Below are positions 31,296 through 40,024 of a stretch of 64,000 bases of DNA, one piece after another; position 1 is the first letter of the stretch; every line of letters starts with the position of its first letter. Under the pieces are notes generated by a model. That model saw nothing but the letters and a program-made list of their open reading frames with translations. It made no database searches and was not told the origin of the DNA. The translations under genes were made by a program, and so were the position numbers. The stretch comes from Paenibacillus algicola (GTDB lineage Bacteria; Bacillota; Bacilli; Paenibacillales; Paenibacillaceae): positions 1,422,501 through 1,486,500 of the forward strand of contig NZ_CP040396.1 in assembly GCF_005577435.1 (NCBI RefSeq), read 5' to 3'.

Positions 31296-33482
31296 GTGAC
31301 GGATGCTTTTCAAAGTGCCTATCAAGAAGAAGAGCGGCATTTAAATAAAACTCTTCATGAAATTGAGCAGCAGCTGGAACGGCTGCGCAGTGTGCCTGTG
31401 TATACGGGACATGATTTTACAGAGCAGCTGCTGGAGGCCGGCCGGGAGGAACGGAGGCAGTCGCTTGCCAAGAGCCAAGTTCAGCCCTATTTTGGCCGGC
31501 TTGATTTCCATGAGAACGGCAAAGAGCAGCAATATGCATTATACATAGGCAAGACGGGCTTTGACCGGGAGGAGGCCGGGGAATATCCCGTGGTCATTGA
31601 CTGGCGGGCTCCTGTGGCGAGCCTGTTCTACTCCTTTACCGGTGGAGACGAGCCTGCTTCTTATGAAGCTCCAGAGGGGCTGATCGAAGGCTTGGTGTAT
31701 CTGAAACGCAACGTCATGATTCGCAAGCAGATTCTGGAACGAGTATCTGACACCTATCAGCGCGGAGGGGGCGGGCCTGCCGTCACGGATGAATTTCTCG
31801 TCTACCGTCTGGGGGAGAACAAGGATAACAAGCTGCGGGATATCGTATCAACGATTCAGGCCGAGCAGGACAAGATTATCCGTGCCGCCAAGAACACGGC
31901 TCTGATTATCCAGGGCGTGGCGGGCAGCGGGAAGACGACCGTGGCGCTGCATCGGCTTGCTTTTTTGCTGTATCAGTATAAGGAGCAGGTGTCCGCAGAC
32001 AAAATGATTATTTTCGCGCCAAACCGTATGTTTCTGGACTATATTTCAGAGGTGCTGCCAGAGCTTGGCGTTGGAGATATTCAGCAGCGAACATTTACCA
32101 GCTGGGCGCAAGAGCTGCTGGATATGTCGCTGACGGAGCAGGAAGGTGCAGATACCTTGGCCTACTGGTTTGAAACCGAGCCAGGGAAAGGCACGCGGGA
32201 GCTGAGTGATGAGATCAGTGGACGGTACAAAGGCTCGATCTCGTTCATGAAGCTGATTCAGCGCTGTATAGAGCAGCTGGAGCATGCGGCGCTGCCGGAC
32301 ATGGATTTCGTACCGTGGGAAGGGGCCCTGCTCCGTAAGGAAACCATACGCGAGTGGTATGAGGCTGAATATAAGCCGTATCCGCTCGCGAAGCGCAAGG
32401 AAAGAGTGCTTGCAAGAATGCATCGCTGGGTAGAAATGGAGCTGAAGAAATCGCCATCGCCGGCCGCCCTCAAAGAGCGGAAGAAGAAAGCCTCGCAGAG
32501 AGAGAAGTCCTATGCCAACCAATGGCCGAAACTGGAGCCGCTAAATCTGTATAAGCAAATTTTCGGGGCGACAAAGGCTCCATTCTGGGAAGCGGATATG
32601 ACCAGCAGCATCCCGGAGGCCACTTGCTCTGTGGCGCGCAAGGATTTGAAAAAAGGGCTCCTGCGGGAGGAGGATCTGGCGCCGCTGGTGTACATTCATA
32701 CCCTGCTTCATGAGATCGAAGGAGAGCAGCGTTTTCATCATGTAGTCATTGATGAAGCGCAGGATTTCTCGCCGTTTCAAGTCGCGTTACTGGACCAATT
32801 TGTGCAAGGCCATTCCTTCACCATTTTGGGAGATTTATCGCAAGGCATTCACGGCTATAAGGGCGTGCATGCCTGGGAAGAAATGAGCTCCTGGTTTGAC
32901 GAGGAGCATCAGGCATATTTTGCGCTCACTCGAAGCTACCGTTCTACGATGGAAATTATCGAGTTCGGAAATATGATTCTGGACAAAGGGGTTCACAGTC
33001 CCCTCCTGGCGGTGCCTGTATTTCGAAGCGGAGATCCTGTGCGGCTCATTCCTTATGGAAATCCGGGATCCAGCAGCCGAGTAGAGGAGCTGGCGCGGGC
33101 GTTGCGGCATTTAAGTCAAAAAGGGAGCTACCGGACCGTATCCATTCTGACCCGTACCTTGCAGGAGGCAAGAGCACTTCATGCTGCGCTGGCAGCAGAA
33201 TGGCGTGACCTCAACCTGATCGACGGAAGCGAAGGGACCTATCACGGCGGCTTATCCATTCTTCCGGTGTATCTCTCCAAAGGGCTGGAATTCGATGCCG
33301 TCATCCTGGCGGATGCTGATCGACGGCATTATCCGGAGAAGCAATGGGATGCCCGATTGATGTACGTGGGCTGCACGCGTGCTCTGCATGAGCTATGGCT
33401 GATGTATGAGGAAGAGCTGCCGGCATACCTGGGATCAGCGGCTGGAGAGAAGGGCTGGCCGGCAGAGCTAGAAGCGCTGTAA
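31296..33482 (+). CDS. helD: RNA polymerase recycling ATPase HelD-like
   Basis: HelD is a superfamily 1 helicase-like ATPase that removes stalled RNA polymerase from DNA. The 728-aa protein has an N-terminal coiled coil (about 5-35, the arm that enters the polymerase), the YFGRLDF and VIDWRAPVASLFY segments typical of the family, Walker A GVAGSGKTT at about 207, Walker B VVIDEAQDFSP, and C-terminal SF1 motifs (LTRSYRST, ILTRT, LSKGLEFDAVILADAD, YVGCTRA). GTG 31296 follows aggaggt with eight-base spacing. The gene is inserted between tcdA and rarA relative to B. subtilis and has its own promoter. Confidence 0.9.
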   Translation: MTDAFQSAYQEEERHLNKTLHEIEQQLERLRSVPVYTGHDFTEQLLEAGREERRQSLAKSQVQPYFGRLDFHENGKEQQYALYIGKTGFDREEAGEYPVVIDWRAPVASLFYSFTGGDEPASYEAPEGLIEGLVYLKRNVMIRKQILERVSDTYQRGGGGPAVTDEFLVYRLGENKDNKLRDIVSTIQAEQDKIIRAAKNTALIIQGVAGSGKTTVALHRLAFLLYQYKEQVSADKMIIFAPNRMFLDYISEVLPELGVGDIQQRTFTSWAQELLDMSLTEQEGADTLAYWFETEPGKGTRELSDEISGRYKGSISFMKLIQRCIEQLEHAALPDMDFVPWEGALLRKETIREWYEAEYKPYPLAKRKERVLARMHRWVEMELKKSPSPAALKERKKKASQREKSYANQWPKLEPLNLYKQIFGATKAPFWEADMTSSIPEATCSVARKDLKKGLLREEDLAPLVYIHTLLHEIEGEQRFHHVVIDEAQDFSPFQVALLDQFVQGHSFTILGDLSQGIHGYKGVHAWEEMSSWFDEEHQAYFALTRSYRSTMEIIEFGNMILDKGVHSPLLAVPVFRSGDPVRLIPYGNPGSSSRVEELARALRHLSQKGSYRTVSILTRTLQEARALHAALAAEWRDLNLIDGSEGTYHGGLSILPVYLSKGLEFDAVILADADRRHYPEKQWDARLMYVGCTRALHELWLMYEEELPAYLGSAAGEKGWPAELEAL

Positions 33483-33537
33483 GTGTGTTATGATAGATGC
33501 AGCATGACCTCAACGATGTACAAAAGGAAGTGTTCGC

Positions 33538-34845
33538 ATGGATTTGTTCTCCATTGGGCGGGAGGAGGACGCGGCCGCACGGCTGCTGGCCGATCGGATG
33601 CGTCCTCAAAGCCTCGATGAATATATAGGTCAAGAGCATATTATAGGACCGGGCAAGCTGCTGCGCCGGGCTGTGGAAGGGGATCAGGTCTCGTCCATCT
33701 TGCTGTACGGACCTCCGGGCTGCGGTAAAACCACATTGGCGCATATCATTTCCCGGCATACCCAAGGGACGTTCGTCCGATTAAACGCTGTGGACGCCTC
33801 CGTCAAGGACGTCAGAGAGGTGATTGAGCAGGCCCAGAATAATCGCTCCCTGTACGGCAGCAAGACCATTTTATTCCTGGATGAGGTACATCGCTTTAAC
33901 AGCGCCCGTCAGGACGCGCTGCTGCCTGCTGTAGAGAAGGGGACGATTATTTTTATCGGGGCGACGACAGAGAATCCGTTTCATTATGTTAACGGAGCCT
34001 TGATGAGCCGGTCCACCTTGTTCCAGCTGCAGCCGCTTACGAAGGAGCATGCACTGGAGGCCATGCACCGGGCCCTGAAGGACAACGAACGCGGATTGGG
34101 ATTTATGGACCTTGTGGCAGATGATGACGCACTGGCTCATATATCAGCTATGGCGAACGGAGATATCCGCAGAGCCTTGAATGCGCTGGAGCTAGCAGCC
34201 ATGACCACACCGCCGGACGCCACCGGAACTGTGCATGTTACTCTGGCCGTAGCTGAGGAATCCATCCGGCGCCCGATTGTAAAGGCGGACGAATCTACCC
34301 AGTACGACGTCTTGTCTGCCTTTCACAAAAGCATTCGCGGCTCCAGTGATGCGGCGCTCTTCTGGTTCTTATATGCGGTAGAGAAGCTTGGGATGGATCC
34401 CATGACTTTTATTCGCAGGCTGATTGCAGCGAGCAGCGAGGATATTGGCCTGGCGAATCCCCAGGCGATGGTTCAGGCCGTGAGCGCACTGGAGGCCTAC
34501 CGCAATAACGGCTGGCCGGAGGCCAAGCTGAATATTGCCCAGGCGATTCTTTTTTGCGTGGAAAGCCCGAAGTCCAATGCCGTATATACCGCGATCCATT
34601 CGGCCATGGCTTCAATAGAGCAGGTTTCCTCCGCGGAGGTGCCGCTGCATTTGCGGGATACCCACTACAAGGGTGCCGTGAAGCTCGGGCATGAGGGATA
34701 TCGTTATCCCCATGACTATCCCGGTCACTACGTGAAGCAGGAGTATCTCCCGAGGGAGCTCCAGAACAAAGTGTTTTACCGGGCAACGGAGCAGGGAAGC
34801 GAGCAGAAGATTGCTCACAATCAGCGCCTGCGCCAAGGAGAATAA
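33538..34845 (+). CDS. rarA: Replication-associated recombination protein RarA
   Basis: RarA (MgsA, YrvN) is a AAA+ ATPase related to clamp loaders and RuvB that acts at stalled forks. The 435-aa protein has RMRPQSLDEYIGQEHI, Walker A GPPGCGKTT, Walker B ILFLDEVHRFN, sensor 1 FIGATTENP and the C-terminal tetramerisation region with LPRELQNKVFY. ATG 33538 is used. The next gene starts one base after its stop. Confidence 0.96.
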   Translation: MDLFSIGREEDAAARLLADRMRPQSLDEYIGQEHIIGPGKLLRRAVEGDQVSSILLYGPPGCGKTTLAHIISRHTQGTFVRLNAVDASVKDVREVIEQAQNNRSLYGSKTILFLDEVHRFNSARQDALLPAVEKGTIIFIGATTENPFHYVNGALMSRSTLFQLQPLTKEHALEAMHRALKDNERGLGFMDLVADDDALAHISAMANGDIRRALNALELAAMTTPPDATGTVHVTLAVAEESIRRPIVKADESTQYDVLSAFHKSIRGSSDAALFWFLYAVEKLGMDPMTFIRRLIAASSEDIGLANPQAMVQAVSALEAYRNNGWPEAKLNIAQAILFCVESPKSNAVYTAIHSAMASIEQVSSAEVPLHLRDTHYKGAVKLGHEGYRYPHDYPGHYVKQEYLPRELQNKVFYRATEQGSEQKIAHNQRLRQGE

Positions 34846-34846
34846 C

Positions 34847-35269
34847 GTGACGGGCTCTATTCCGGGCAAGGGCAAAAATATACTTCTCGTCGCTGTCGGC
34901 GGGGCCGCAGGGGCGCTCGCCAGATCTGGTCTGGATGCCGCAATTCCTGCACCCGCCTCCGGCTTTCCGCTGGGCATCCTGCTTGTGAATCTGGCGGGGT
35001 GCCTCCTGCTGGGCTGGCTGCTGGGCGGCGGCGCAGCTGCTGTGAAGCTTCCGGCAGAGGCCACGCTGCTGCTGGGAACCGGTTTAGTGGGGGCTTTCAC
35101 AACCATGTCCACCTTTAGTGTTCAGTTACTTCGACTCCTAGAGAGTGGACAGCACTTGTCTGCACTAGCCTATATCGCCTGTAGTCTTATAGGCGGACTC
35201 TTGCTATCCTGGGGAGGCCTCTGGCTGGGAAGAAAGAGCACGCCTCTGAGGGAGGCGGATCGCCGATGA
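34847..35269 (+). CDS. crcB1: Fluoride efflux channel subunit CrcB/Fluc (first of pair)
   Basis: Fluc proteins are small four-span membrane proteins forming dual-topology fluoride channels. This 140-aa copy shows GGAAGALARSGL in TM1, GILLVNLAGCLLLGW in TM2 and GLVGAFTTMSTF in TM3, with the central Asn and the Phe-box motifs. The final position of the GxxGAxxRY motif is altered (RSG in place of RYG). GTG 34847 lies six bases after aaggag at the very end of rarA, so expression probably depends on rarA transcription. It overlaps the second copy by 4 bp (ATGA). Confidence 0.9.
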   Translation: MTGSIPGKGKNILLVAVGGAAGALARSGLDAAIPAPASGFPLGILLVNLAGCLLLGWLLGGGAAAVKLPAEATLLLGTGLVGAFTTMSTFSVQLLRLLESGQHLSALAYIACSLIGGLLLSWGGLWLGRKSTPLREADRR

Positions 35270-35628
35270 TTGCGCTATATATTGCGGTAGGAGGCATGCT
35301 CGGTGCGGCAGCACGATATGCGGCCGGGCTGCGTCTCGGGTATTCAGGCAAGGGCTTTCCTAGGGGCACGACCGTCGTAAATGTGTCGGGATCTATGCTG
35401 CTTGGCGTCATTGTCGCGAATGAGCAGGCGCTGTCTCCGCAGCTGTATGCCCTGCTGGGCATCGGCTTTTGTGGAGCGTTCACTACATTTTCCACGTTTG
35501 GCTATGAGACGGTGACATTGATGATGCAGAAGAAGAGGCGGCTGGCTGTGCTTTACGTGGCCGTCACGCTCATTTTGGGACTGTCAGGTGCGGCGGCAGG
35601 GTATTATGCTTCACGACTGATCCTGTAA
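35266..35628 (+). CDS. crcB2: Fluoride efflux channel subunit CrcB/Fluc (second of pair)
   Basis: A 120-aa, four-span partner of the preceding protein, with GGMLGAAARYAAG, GTTVVNVSGSMLLGV and GIGFCGAFTTFSTFGYE. Adjacent, divergent copies in Bacilli usually make antiparallel heterodimers; the net-charge orientation was not computed. The start is ATG 35266. No fluoride riboswitch was recognised upstream of the pair. Confidence 0.92.
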   Translation: MIALYIAVGGMLGAAARYAAGLRLGYSGKGFPRGTTVVNVSGSMLLGVIVANEQALSPQLYALLGIGFCGAFTTFSTFGYETVTLMMQKKRRLAVLYVAVTLILGLSGAAAGYYASRLIL

Positions 35629-35670
35629 AGGGGTATACCGGTTTTTACAATGTAAAAGGGGGGAATCATC

Positions 35671-36213
35671 ATGCGTAAATCAGGGGCTGTATGGCTGCTG
35701 ACGGCGGTCCTGCTGGTTAGCGGCTGCGGCAACGGCGGGGCTCAAGATGATCATGCGGGAGAGCATGCAGCGGAACATGAGGCTGACCATCATCTGCAGG
35801 AGCACGGCTCTCAGCACAAGTTGAGTAATGGAGACCTTCAAGAGTTGACGTCGTCGGGTGAGGTGCTGCCTTCTTTTCTGGACGGCAAGAGCAATGACAT
35901 TCGCGCTGTCTACAGCATCGCTGCCCAAATTACAGATGTGCTTCCGTACATCCCGTGCTATTGCGGCTGCGGGGAAAGCGCGGGACACGAGAGCAATCTG
36001 AACTGCTTCATTAAAGAGGTACGGGAAGACGGCAGCATACTGTGGGATGATCATGGTACGCGCTGCGGCGTCTGCCTGGATATTGCTGTGGAATCCGCCA
36101 AGCTGAAATCCGAAGGGAAGAGCCTGAGTGAGATTCGCGAGGCTGTGGATGCCAAATACGAGAACGGCTATGCAAAGCCAACTCCGACGCCGATGCCGAT
36201 GCCGGCCTCATAA
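35671..36213 (+). CDS. PCYCGC-motif lipoprotein
   Basis: A 180-aa secreted lipoprotein. The N-terminus MRKSGAVWLLTAVLLVSGC is a type II signal with lipobox VSGC, Cys19 being the lipidated residue. A His-rich stretch (about 27-50) follows. The core has the PCYCGCG motif at about 93-99, a further Cys in LNCF and a CGVC motif at about 131, a likely metal or redox site. The C-terminus is a Pro-Met-rich tail. Function is unknown; the His-rich and Cys motifs suggest metal binding outside the membrane. ATG 35671 follows aaaagggggg. A strong terminator follows. Confidence 0.88.
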   Translation: MRKSGAVWLLTAVLLVSGCGNGGAQDDHAGEHAAEHEADHHLQEHGSQHKLSNGDLQELTSSGEVLPSFLDGKSNDIRAVYSIAAQITDVLPYIPCYCGCGESAGHESNLNCFIKEVREDGSILWDDHGTRCGVCLDIAVESAKLKSEGKSLSEIREAVDAKYENGYAKPTPTPMPMPAS

Positions 36214-36230
36214 CGGTCTTCTATCATTGT

Positions 36231-36275
36231 AAAAAGAGCTCCGAAGGGCGAATTCTCGCCTTCCGGAGCTCTTTT
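36231..36275. terminator. Terminator after the PCYCGC lipoprotein
   Basis: A long stem (aaaagagctccgaaggg-cga with tcg-ccttccggagctctttt) around an attc loop, with A and T tracts at both ends. It may also serve the convergent ROK gene. Confidence 0.88.
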
Positions 36276-36332
36276 CTGTTATGCACACGATTGTCAGCAC
36301 CTCAGATCCGTCGCGGGTGGAGGGGCTGAAGC

Positions 36333-37532
36333 TTACAGCTCAATGGAGTTTCTTAAATGAAGCGCGGCGCCGGTTACAGAGGCAGCCTCCATCAGCTGTC
36401 CCTTGGTAAATTGCGGCTTGTACTGTGCGTTATAGCCAGTGTTGGCAGCCGCAATTTGTATGGCCGTATTGTAGTACATCGTATTGGAGTGGATCAGGGC
36501 GCCTCCCAATATGACCTTTTCCGGCTGGAATATATGAATCAGGTTGCTAAGCCCGATGCCGAAATAGGATGCGGACTGGCTGAACAGCTCCACCGCGTAG
36601 GGCTCAGAGGCCTTCAGCGCCTGAATCAACACATCAAAATTAATCTGCTCCGGGGGCAGCTCCTTTTGCTGCCGGAACAGAGCGCGACCCATTTTGGCAT
36701 CGGACTGAGCCTTTTGCTCCATGGCTTCAATAGAAGCGTAGGCTTCCAGCGCTCCATAATTCCCCGTATTATTCAGCCTTAATCCGCCTGCCTGGACAAT
36801 CATTTGTCCGATGGCATCCTCCATATCCATGGCCCCATGAACGATGCGGCCATGAGACATCATGGCAGAGCGGAGGCTGACGCCGGCGTGAACATACAGC
36901 ACGTGCTGGATGTTCTCATGCCGCAGTGACCACTGCTCTCCAATGAGCGCTGAATTGACCCCGTTCTCCAGAATCGTCCGAAAGCCGGTTTCCTCTTGGA
37001 ACCATTGGCAGATCGGAACATCACTCCAGCCTCTTGCCGGGAAATATTGCGGATTCAAAATCGTTCCTGTAGACCGGTTCAATGGGCCAACGGCCCCGAT
37101 CCCGAGTCCCTGGATGCGTTCCGGTGCGATCTGATGGTCCCGAAGAAACATCCGCATATGGCGCAGCACATATTCCTTGAACCGCTCCGGTGTCATGCCC
37201 TCATCCATATGCCAGTGAATCAAGGATTTAGGATTCAGCTGCATATCGAACAGGCCGAGAGAGGAGTGAATCCGGGATACCTCCAGTCCAAAAATATATC
37301 CATAATCCGGTGTGATCCGGTATAGTATGGGACGCCTGCCGCCCCGGGAGGGACCAAGATCCGCAGCCTCGATCAAGTGCTGCTCCAGCATTTCATCCAG
37401 CAGCCGGGTCAGGGTGCTGCTCTTGATCAGGGTCTTGTGCTGGAGTTCAGCCTTGGTGATGGAGCCGGCTTCTGCAATGAGGGAGTATATGAGCATTTTG
37501 GATGATGGCGTGTACAAATCTTCAGTCTGCAT
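36333..37532 (-). CDS. ROK-family transcriptional regulator, degenerate sugar/zinc site
   Basis: A 399-aa protein with an N-terminal MarR-like winged helix (about 10-60, including SITKAELQHKTLIKSSTLTRLL) and a ROK domain (about 78-390). Typical ROK repressors carry a zinc motif CxCGxxGCxE and a GEIGH motif. Here the corresponding segments read LNNTGNYGALE (about 253-263) and EDAIGQM (about 238-244), so the three cysteines and the histidine are absent. It may respond to a different ligand. ATG 37532 follows aaggag. It is divergent from the chromate transporter and has a TATAAT at 37568-37573 on the minus strand. Confidence 0.85.
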   Translation of the reverse strand: MQTEDLYTPSSKMLIYSLIAEAGSITKAELQHKTLIKSSTLTRLLDEMLEQHLIEAADLGPSRGGRRPILYRITPDYGYIFGLEVSRIHSSLGLFDMQLNPKSLIHWHMDEGMTPERFKEYVLRHMRMFLRDHQIAPERIQGLGIGAVGPLNRSTGTILNPQYFPARGWSDVPICQWFQEETGFRTILENGVNSALIGEQWSLRHENIQHVLYVHAGVSLRSAMMSHGRIVHGAMDMEDAIGQMIVQAGGLRLNNTGNYGALEAYASIEAMEQKAQSDAKMGRALFRQQKELPPEQINFDVLIQALKASEPYAVELFSQSASYFGIGLSNLIHIFQPEKVILGGALIHSNTMYYNTAIQIAAANTGYNAQYKPQFTKGQLMEAASVTGAALHLRNSIEL

Positions 37533-37567
37533 AGCGATTTAGGCTCCTTGTGGAAGTTCTATGTATG

Positions 37568-37597
37568 ATTATAACGAAAGCAGGCCTTTTTTTCCAA
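37568..37597 (-). promoter_or_regulatory. Putative promoter of the ROK regulator
   Basis: On the minus strand TTGGAA (37592-37597) and TATAAT (37568-37573) are separated by 18 bp. Confidence 0.55.
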
Positions 37598-37711
37598 GAA
37601 AAGTCTTTCTTCCAAAGATGTATAAAGTGGTTTAAATAACTACAAATTTGATGAACTTACTCTGAATTAAAATGAAAAATGCTTTAAATTCAAGAATGGT
37701 CAAAATACTTA

Positions 37712-37740
37712 ATTCCAAAATGGAATAAAGGTGCTACAAT
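37712..37740 (+). promoter_or_regulatory. Palindromic operator candidate and -10 box of the chromate transporter genes
   Basis: Perfect inverted repeat ATTCCA-AAA-TGGAAT at 37712-37726, then an extended -10 TGCTACAAT ending at 37740. The palindrome lies where a -35 and spacer would be, an arrangement expected for a repressor site. The divergent ROK protein is a candidate binder. Confidence 0.5.
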
Positions 37741-37778
37741 AGAGGTATGAAAGCAAACATCTTTGGAGGTGACCTTCC

Positions 37779-38408
37779 TTGTCTAACGAACGGCGTCGTT
37801 TAATTATAGATCTGTTCAAAGCTTTTTTTCAGATTGGACCATCTACATTCGGAGGCGGATACGCCATGCTGCCTGTCATTGAACGGGAGATTATGGTGAA
37901 GCGGGGATGGATGGATGAAAAGGAAATGGCAGATATGATTTCCCTCTCCGGCTCGGCACCGGGAGGCGTTGGCGTTAACGCAGCAGCATTTATCGGGTAC
38001 CGCAAGGCTGGAGTTCCCGGCGCAGCGGCAGCAGTGATCGGCATTACGCTTCCTACTTTCCTCATTGTCATTTTACTGAGCGTGTTCTACCTGATGTTTC
38101 ATGACCATGAGAAGACCCAGGCTGCGCTGCAGGGCATTCAAGGGGCCGTCATTGCACTTATCCTCTTAGCCGCTTATCGGATGGCAAAGCAGTCGGTATT
38201 TGATATATCAACGGCCGTCATGATGGCTTCCGCAGTCATTATTCTCGTCGTCTTCCCGATCAGTCCGATTTATATGATTGGATTCGGCATTCTGGCAGGT
38301 ATTGTGTTTATTCAGATCAAGCGCTGGATCGGGCTGTCGATTCAAACCGAGAAGGAAATCGTTGTAAACGCAACCCCTCAATCCTACAGTCCGGAATATT
38401 ATATCTAA
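37779..38408 (+). CDS. chrA1: Chromate transporter, first half (short-chain ChrA)
   Basis: A CHR-superfamily membrane protein of 209 aa. It has the N-terminal signature FFQIGPSTFGGGYAMLPVIEREIM and the LSGSAPGGVGVNAAAFIGYRKAG motif. Short CHR proteins work as pairs encoded in tandem; the partner follows 38 bp after this stop (counting to ATG 38447). They export chromate or, by family knowledge, related oxyanions. TTG 37779 follows ggaggtgacc. Confidence 0.9.
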   Translation: MSNERRRLIIDLFKAFFQIGPSTFGGGYAMLPVIEREIMVKRGWMDEKEMADMISLSGSAPGGVGVNAAAFIGYRKAGVPGAAAAVIGITLPTFLIVILLSVFYLMFHDHEKTQAALQGIQGAVIALILLAAYRMAKQSVFDISTAVMMASAVIILVVFPISPIYMIGFGILAGIVFIQIKRWIGLSIQTEKEIVVNATPQSYSPEYYI

Positions 38409-38446
38409 CGGTGTAACGGCTTTACATGAAAGGGGGTTCATTACGC

Positions 38447-38980
38447 ATGCTGCTGCAATTATTTCTTACTTTTCTTAAAATAGGCTTTGTCTCCTTCGGT
38501 GGAGGCTATGCCGTCATTCCACTCATTCAATTCGAGGTATCCGAGTACGGCTGGCTGTCGAACGACGAGTTTCAGAGTACGGTGGCGCTGGCTGGAATGG
38601 CGCCGGGACCGATTGCCACGAACACGGCGACGCTGATCGGCTTCAAGACCTCCGGCGCAGCTGGGGCCATGGCTGCCACAGCCGGGATTGTACTGCCCTC
38701 GCTGCTGATTATTGTTACGCTTGCCACTTTATTTTTCCGGGTTCGCCATAACAGCCTTGTGCGCTCCTCATTCTATGGATTAAGACCCATCGTAACCGGG
38801 CTGATCGTTTATGCCGCATTGCACTTCGGCTTTCTCGGCAACGGCGAGGTTGCTGTGACCTGGAGCAGCATTGGCACCCTGATTATCTGCGGCCTTAGCC
38901 TGCTGCTTCTGATCCGCTACAAGCTGCATCCGCTGCTGCTCATTCTGGCAGCCGCTGCAGCCGGCATTGTGTTATTCTAA
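38447..38980 (+). CDS. chrA2: Chromate transporter, second half (short-chain ChrA)
   Basis: A 177-aa partner of the preceding protein. It has FLKIGFVSFGGGYAVIPLIQFEV and LAGMAPGPIATNTATLIGFK, the same two motifs in the same order, and further membrane segments. ATG 38447 lies about 10 bases after aaaggggg. An upstream ATG at 38426 would overlap that site. Confidence 0.9.
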   Translation: MLLQLFLTFLKIGFVSFGGGYAVIPLIQFEVSEYGWLSNDEFQSTVALAGMAPGPIATNTATLIGFKTSGAAGAMAATAGIVLPSLLIIVTLATLFFRVRHNSLVRSSFYGLRPIVTGLIVYAALHFGFLGNGEVAVTWSSIGTLIICGLSLLLLIRYKLHPLLLILAAAAAGIVLF

Positions 38981-39017
38981 ATTAAATTAAAGCTTCCATA
39001 TTAAAGGGGGAAGAGAT

Positions 39018-39983
39018 ATGAGTTCATCCGGTAACTGCTGTGCCGCTAGCCGCAGCAACGCCAATCAAGCCGTTAAGGAGCAGGTGGTGACAGAGGCCAC
39101 TCTTTTGCCAGGCGAAGGAAAAGAGCATGCCGGGGCGATGGTCAGCCTGCCTGGTGGAGCCTTCTGGATGGGTACGAGCTCTACGGACGGCTTTCCGGCC
39201 GACGGAGAGGGGCCAGAGCGCAAGGTCCAGCTTGATGCCTTCGAGATCGCTCCATATGCGGTCACTAATGCGGAATATAAGGCTTTTGTGGATGCTACAG
39301 GCTATGTTACAGAGGCTGAAAGCTTTGGCTGGTCTTATGTGTTTCACCTGCTGGTGCCCGAGGAGATCAAGCAGCATGTCGAGCATGTGCCGCGGGATGT
39401 TCCCTGGTGGTATGTCGTGGAAGGGGCTTACTGGAATGCTCCGGAGGGTCCGGGGTCTCATGTGGAGGATCGGTTGGATCATCCGGTCATTCATATTTCA
39501 TGGAATGATGCGGATGCCTATTGCCGCTGGGCGGGAGTCCGGCTGCCTACGGAGGCGGAGTGGGAGTATGCGGCCCGCGGAGGATTGGAGCGCAGAACAT
39601 ATCCATGGGGAGATCTGCTGAAGGTGGACGGCGAGCATCGCTGTAACATCTGGCAGGGCAAATTCCCCGTGCGTAACAGTGAACTGGATGGCTATGTCGG
39701 CACCGCACCGGTGGATGCCTTTTTGCCTAACGGATACGGTCTTTATAATATGTCAGGAAATGTGTGGGAGTGGTGCAGTGACTGGTTCAGCCCGGATTAC
39801 CATCAGACCACTTCCGCGGACAACCCCCGATATAGTCGTTCTACCGGAAAGCGCTCCATGCGGGGCGGATCCTACTTATGTCACCGCTCATACTGCAATC
39901 GGTACCGGGTGGCTGCGCGCAGCTCCAACACGCCGGACAGCTCAACAGGCAATTGCGGGTTTCGGGTTGCTCGATCTTTGTAG
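39018..39983 (+). CDS. Formylglycine-generating enzyme (sulfatase maturation)
   Basis: Aerobic FGE oxidises a Cys in CxPxR of sulfatases to formylglycine. The 321-aa protein spans the FGE-sulfatase fold: MVSLPGGAFWMGTSS (about 40), LPTEAEWEYAARGG, YPWGD, NMSGNVWEWCSDWF and, decisively, the active-site block GGSYLCHRSYCNRYRVAAR with Cys288 and Cys293, then NTPDSSTGNCGFR. Those residues match true FGEs, not only the broader SUMF1-like fold. The N-terminus is Cys/Ser-rich (SSSGNCCAASR). No sulfatase gene lies in the window. ATG 39018 follows aagggggaagag. The membrane AraC gene starts 41 bp later. Confidence 0.92.
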   Translation: MSSSGNCCAASRSNANQAVKEQVVTEATLLPGEGKEHAGAMVSLPGGAFWMGTSSTDGFPADGEGPERKVQLDAFEIAPYAVTNAEYKAFVDATGYVTEAESFGWSYVFHLLVPEEIKQHVEHVPRDVPWWYVVEGAYWNAPEGPGSHVEDRLDHPVIHISWNDADAYCRWAGVRLPTEAEWEYAARGGLERRTYPWGDLLKVDGEHRCNIWQGKFPVRNSELDGYVGTAPVDAFLPNGYGLYNMSGNVWEWCSDWFSPDYHQTTSADNPRYSRSTGKRSMRGGSYLCHRSYCNRYRVAARSSNTPDSSTGNCGFRVARSL

Positions 39984-40024
39984 TGGTATATGTGTGAGTT
40001 ATTCTGATAGTAAGTGGTGATCTC

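Noticed and set aside
34700..34846. Fluoride riboswitch before the crcB pair
   Set aside because: The region is rarA coding sequence, and the conserved riboswitch core was not found.
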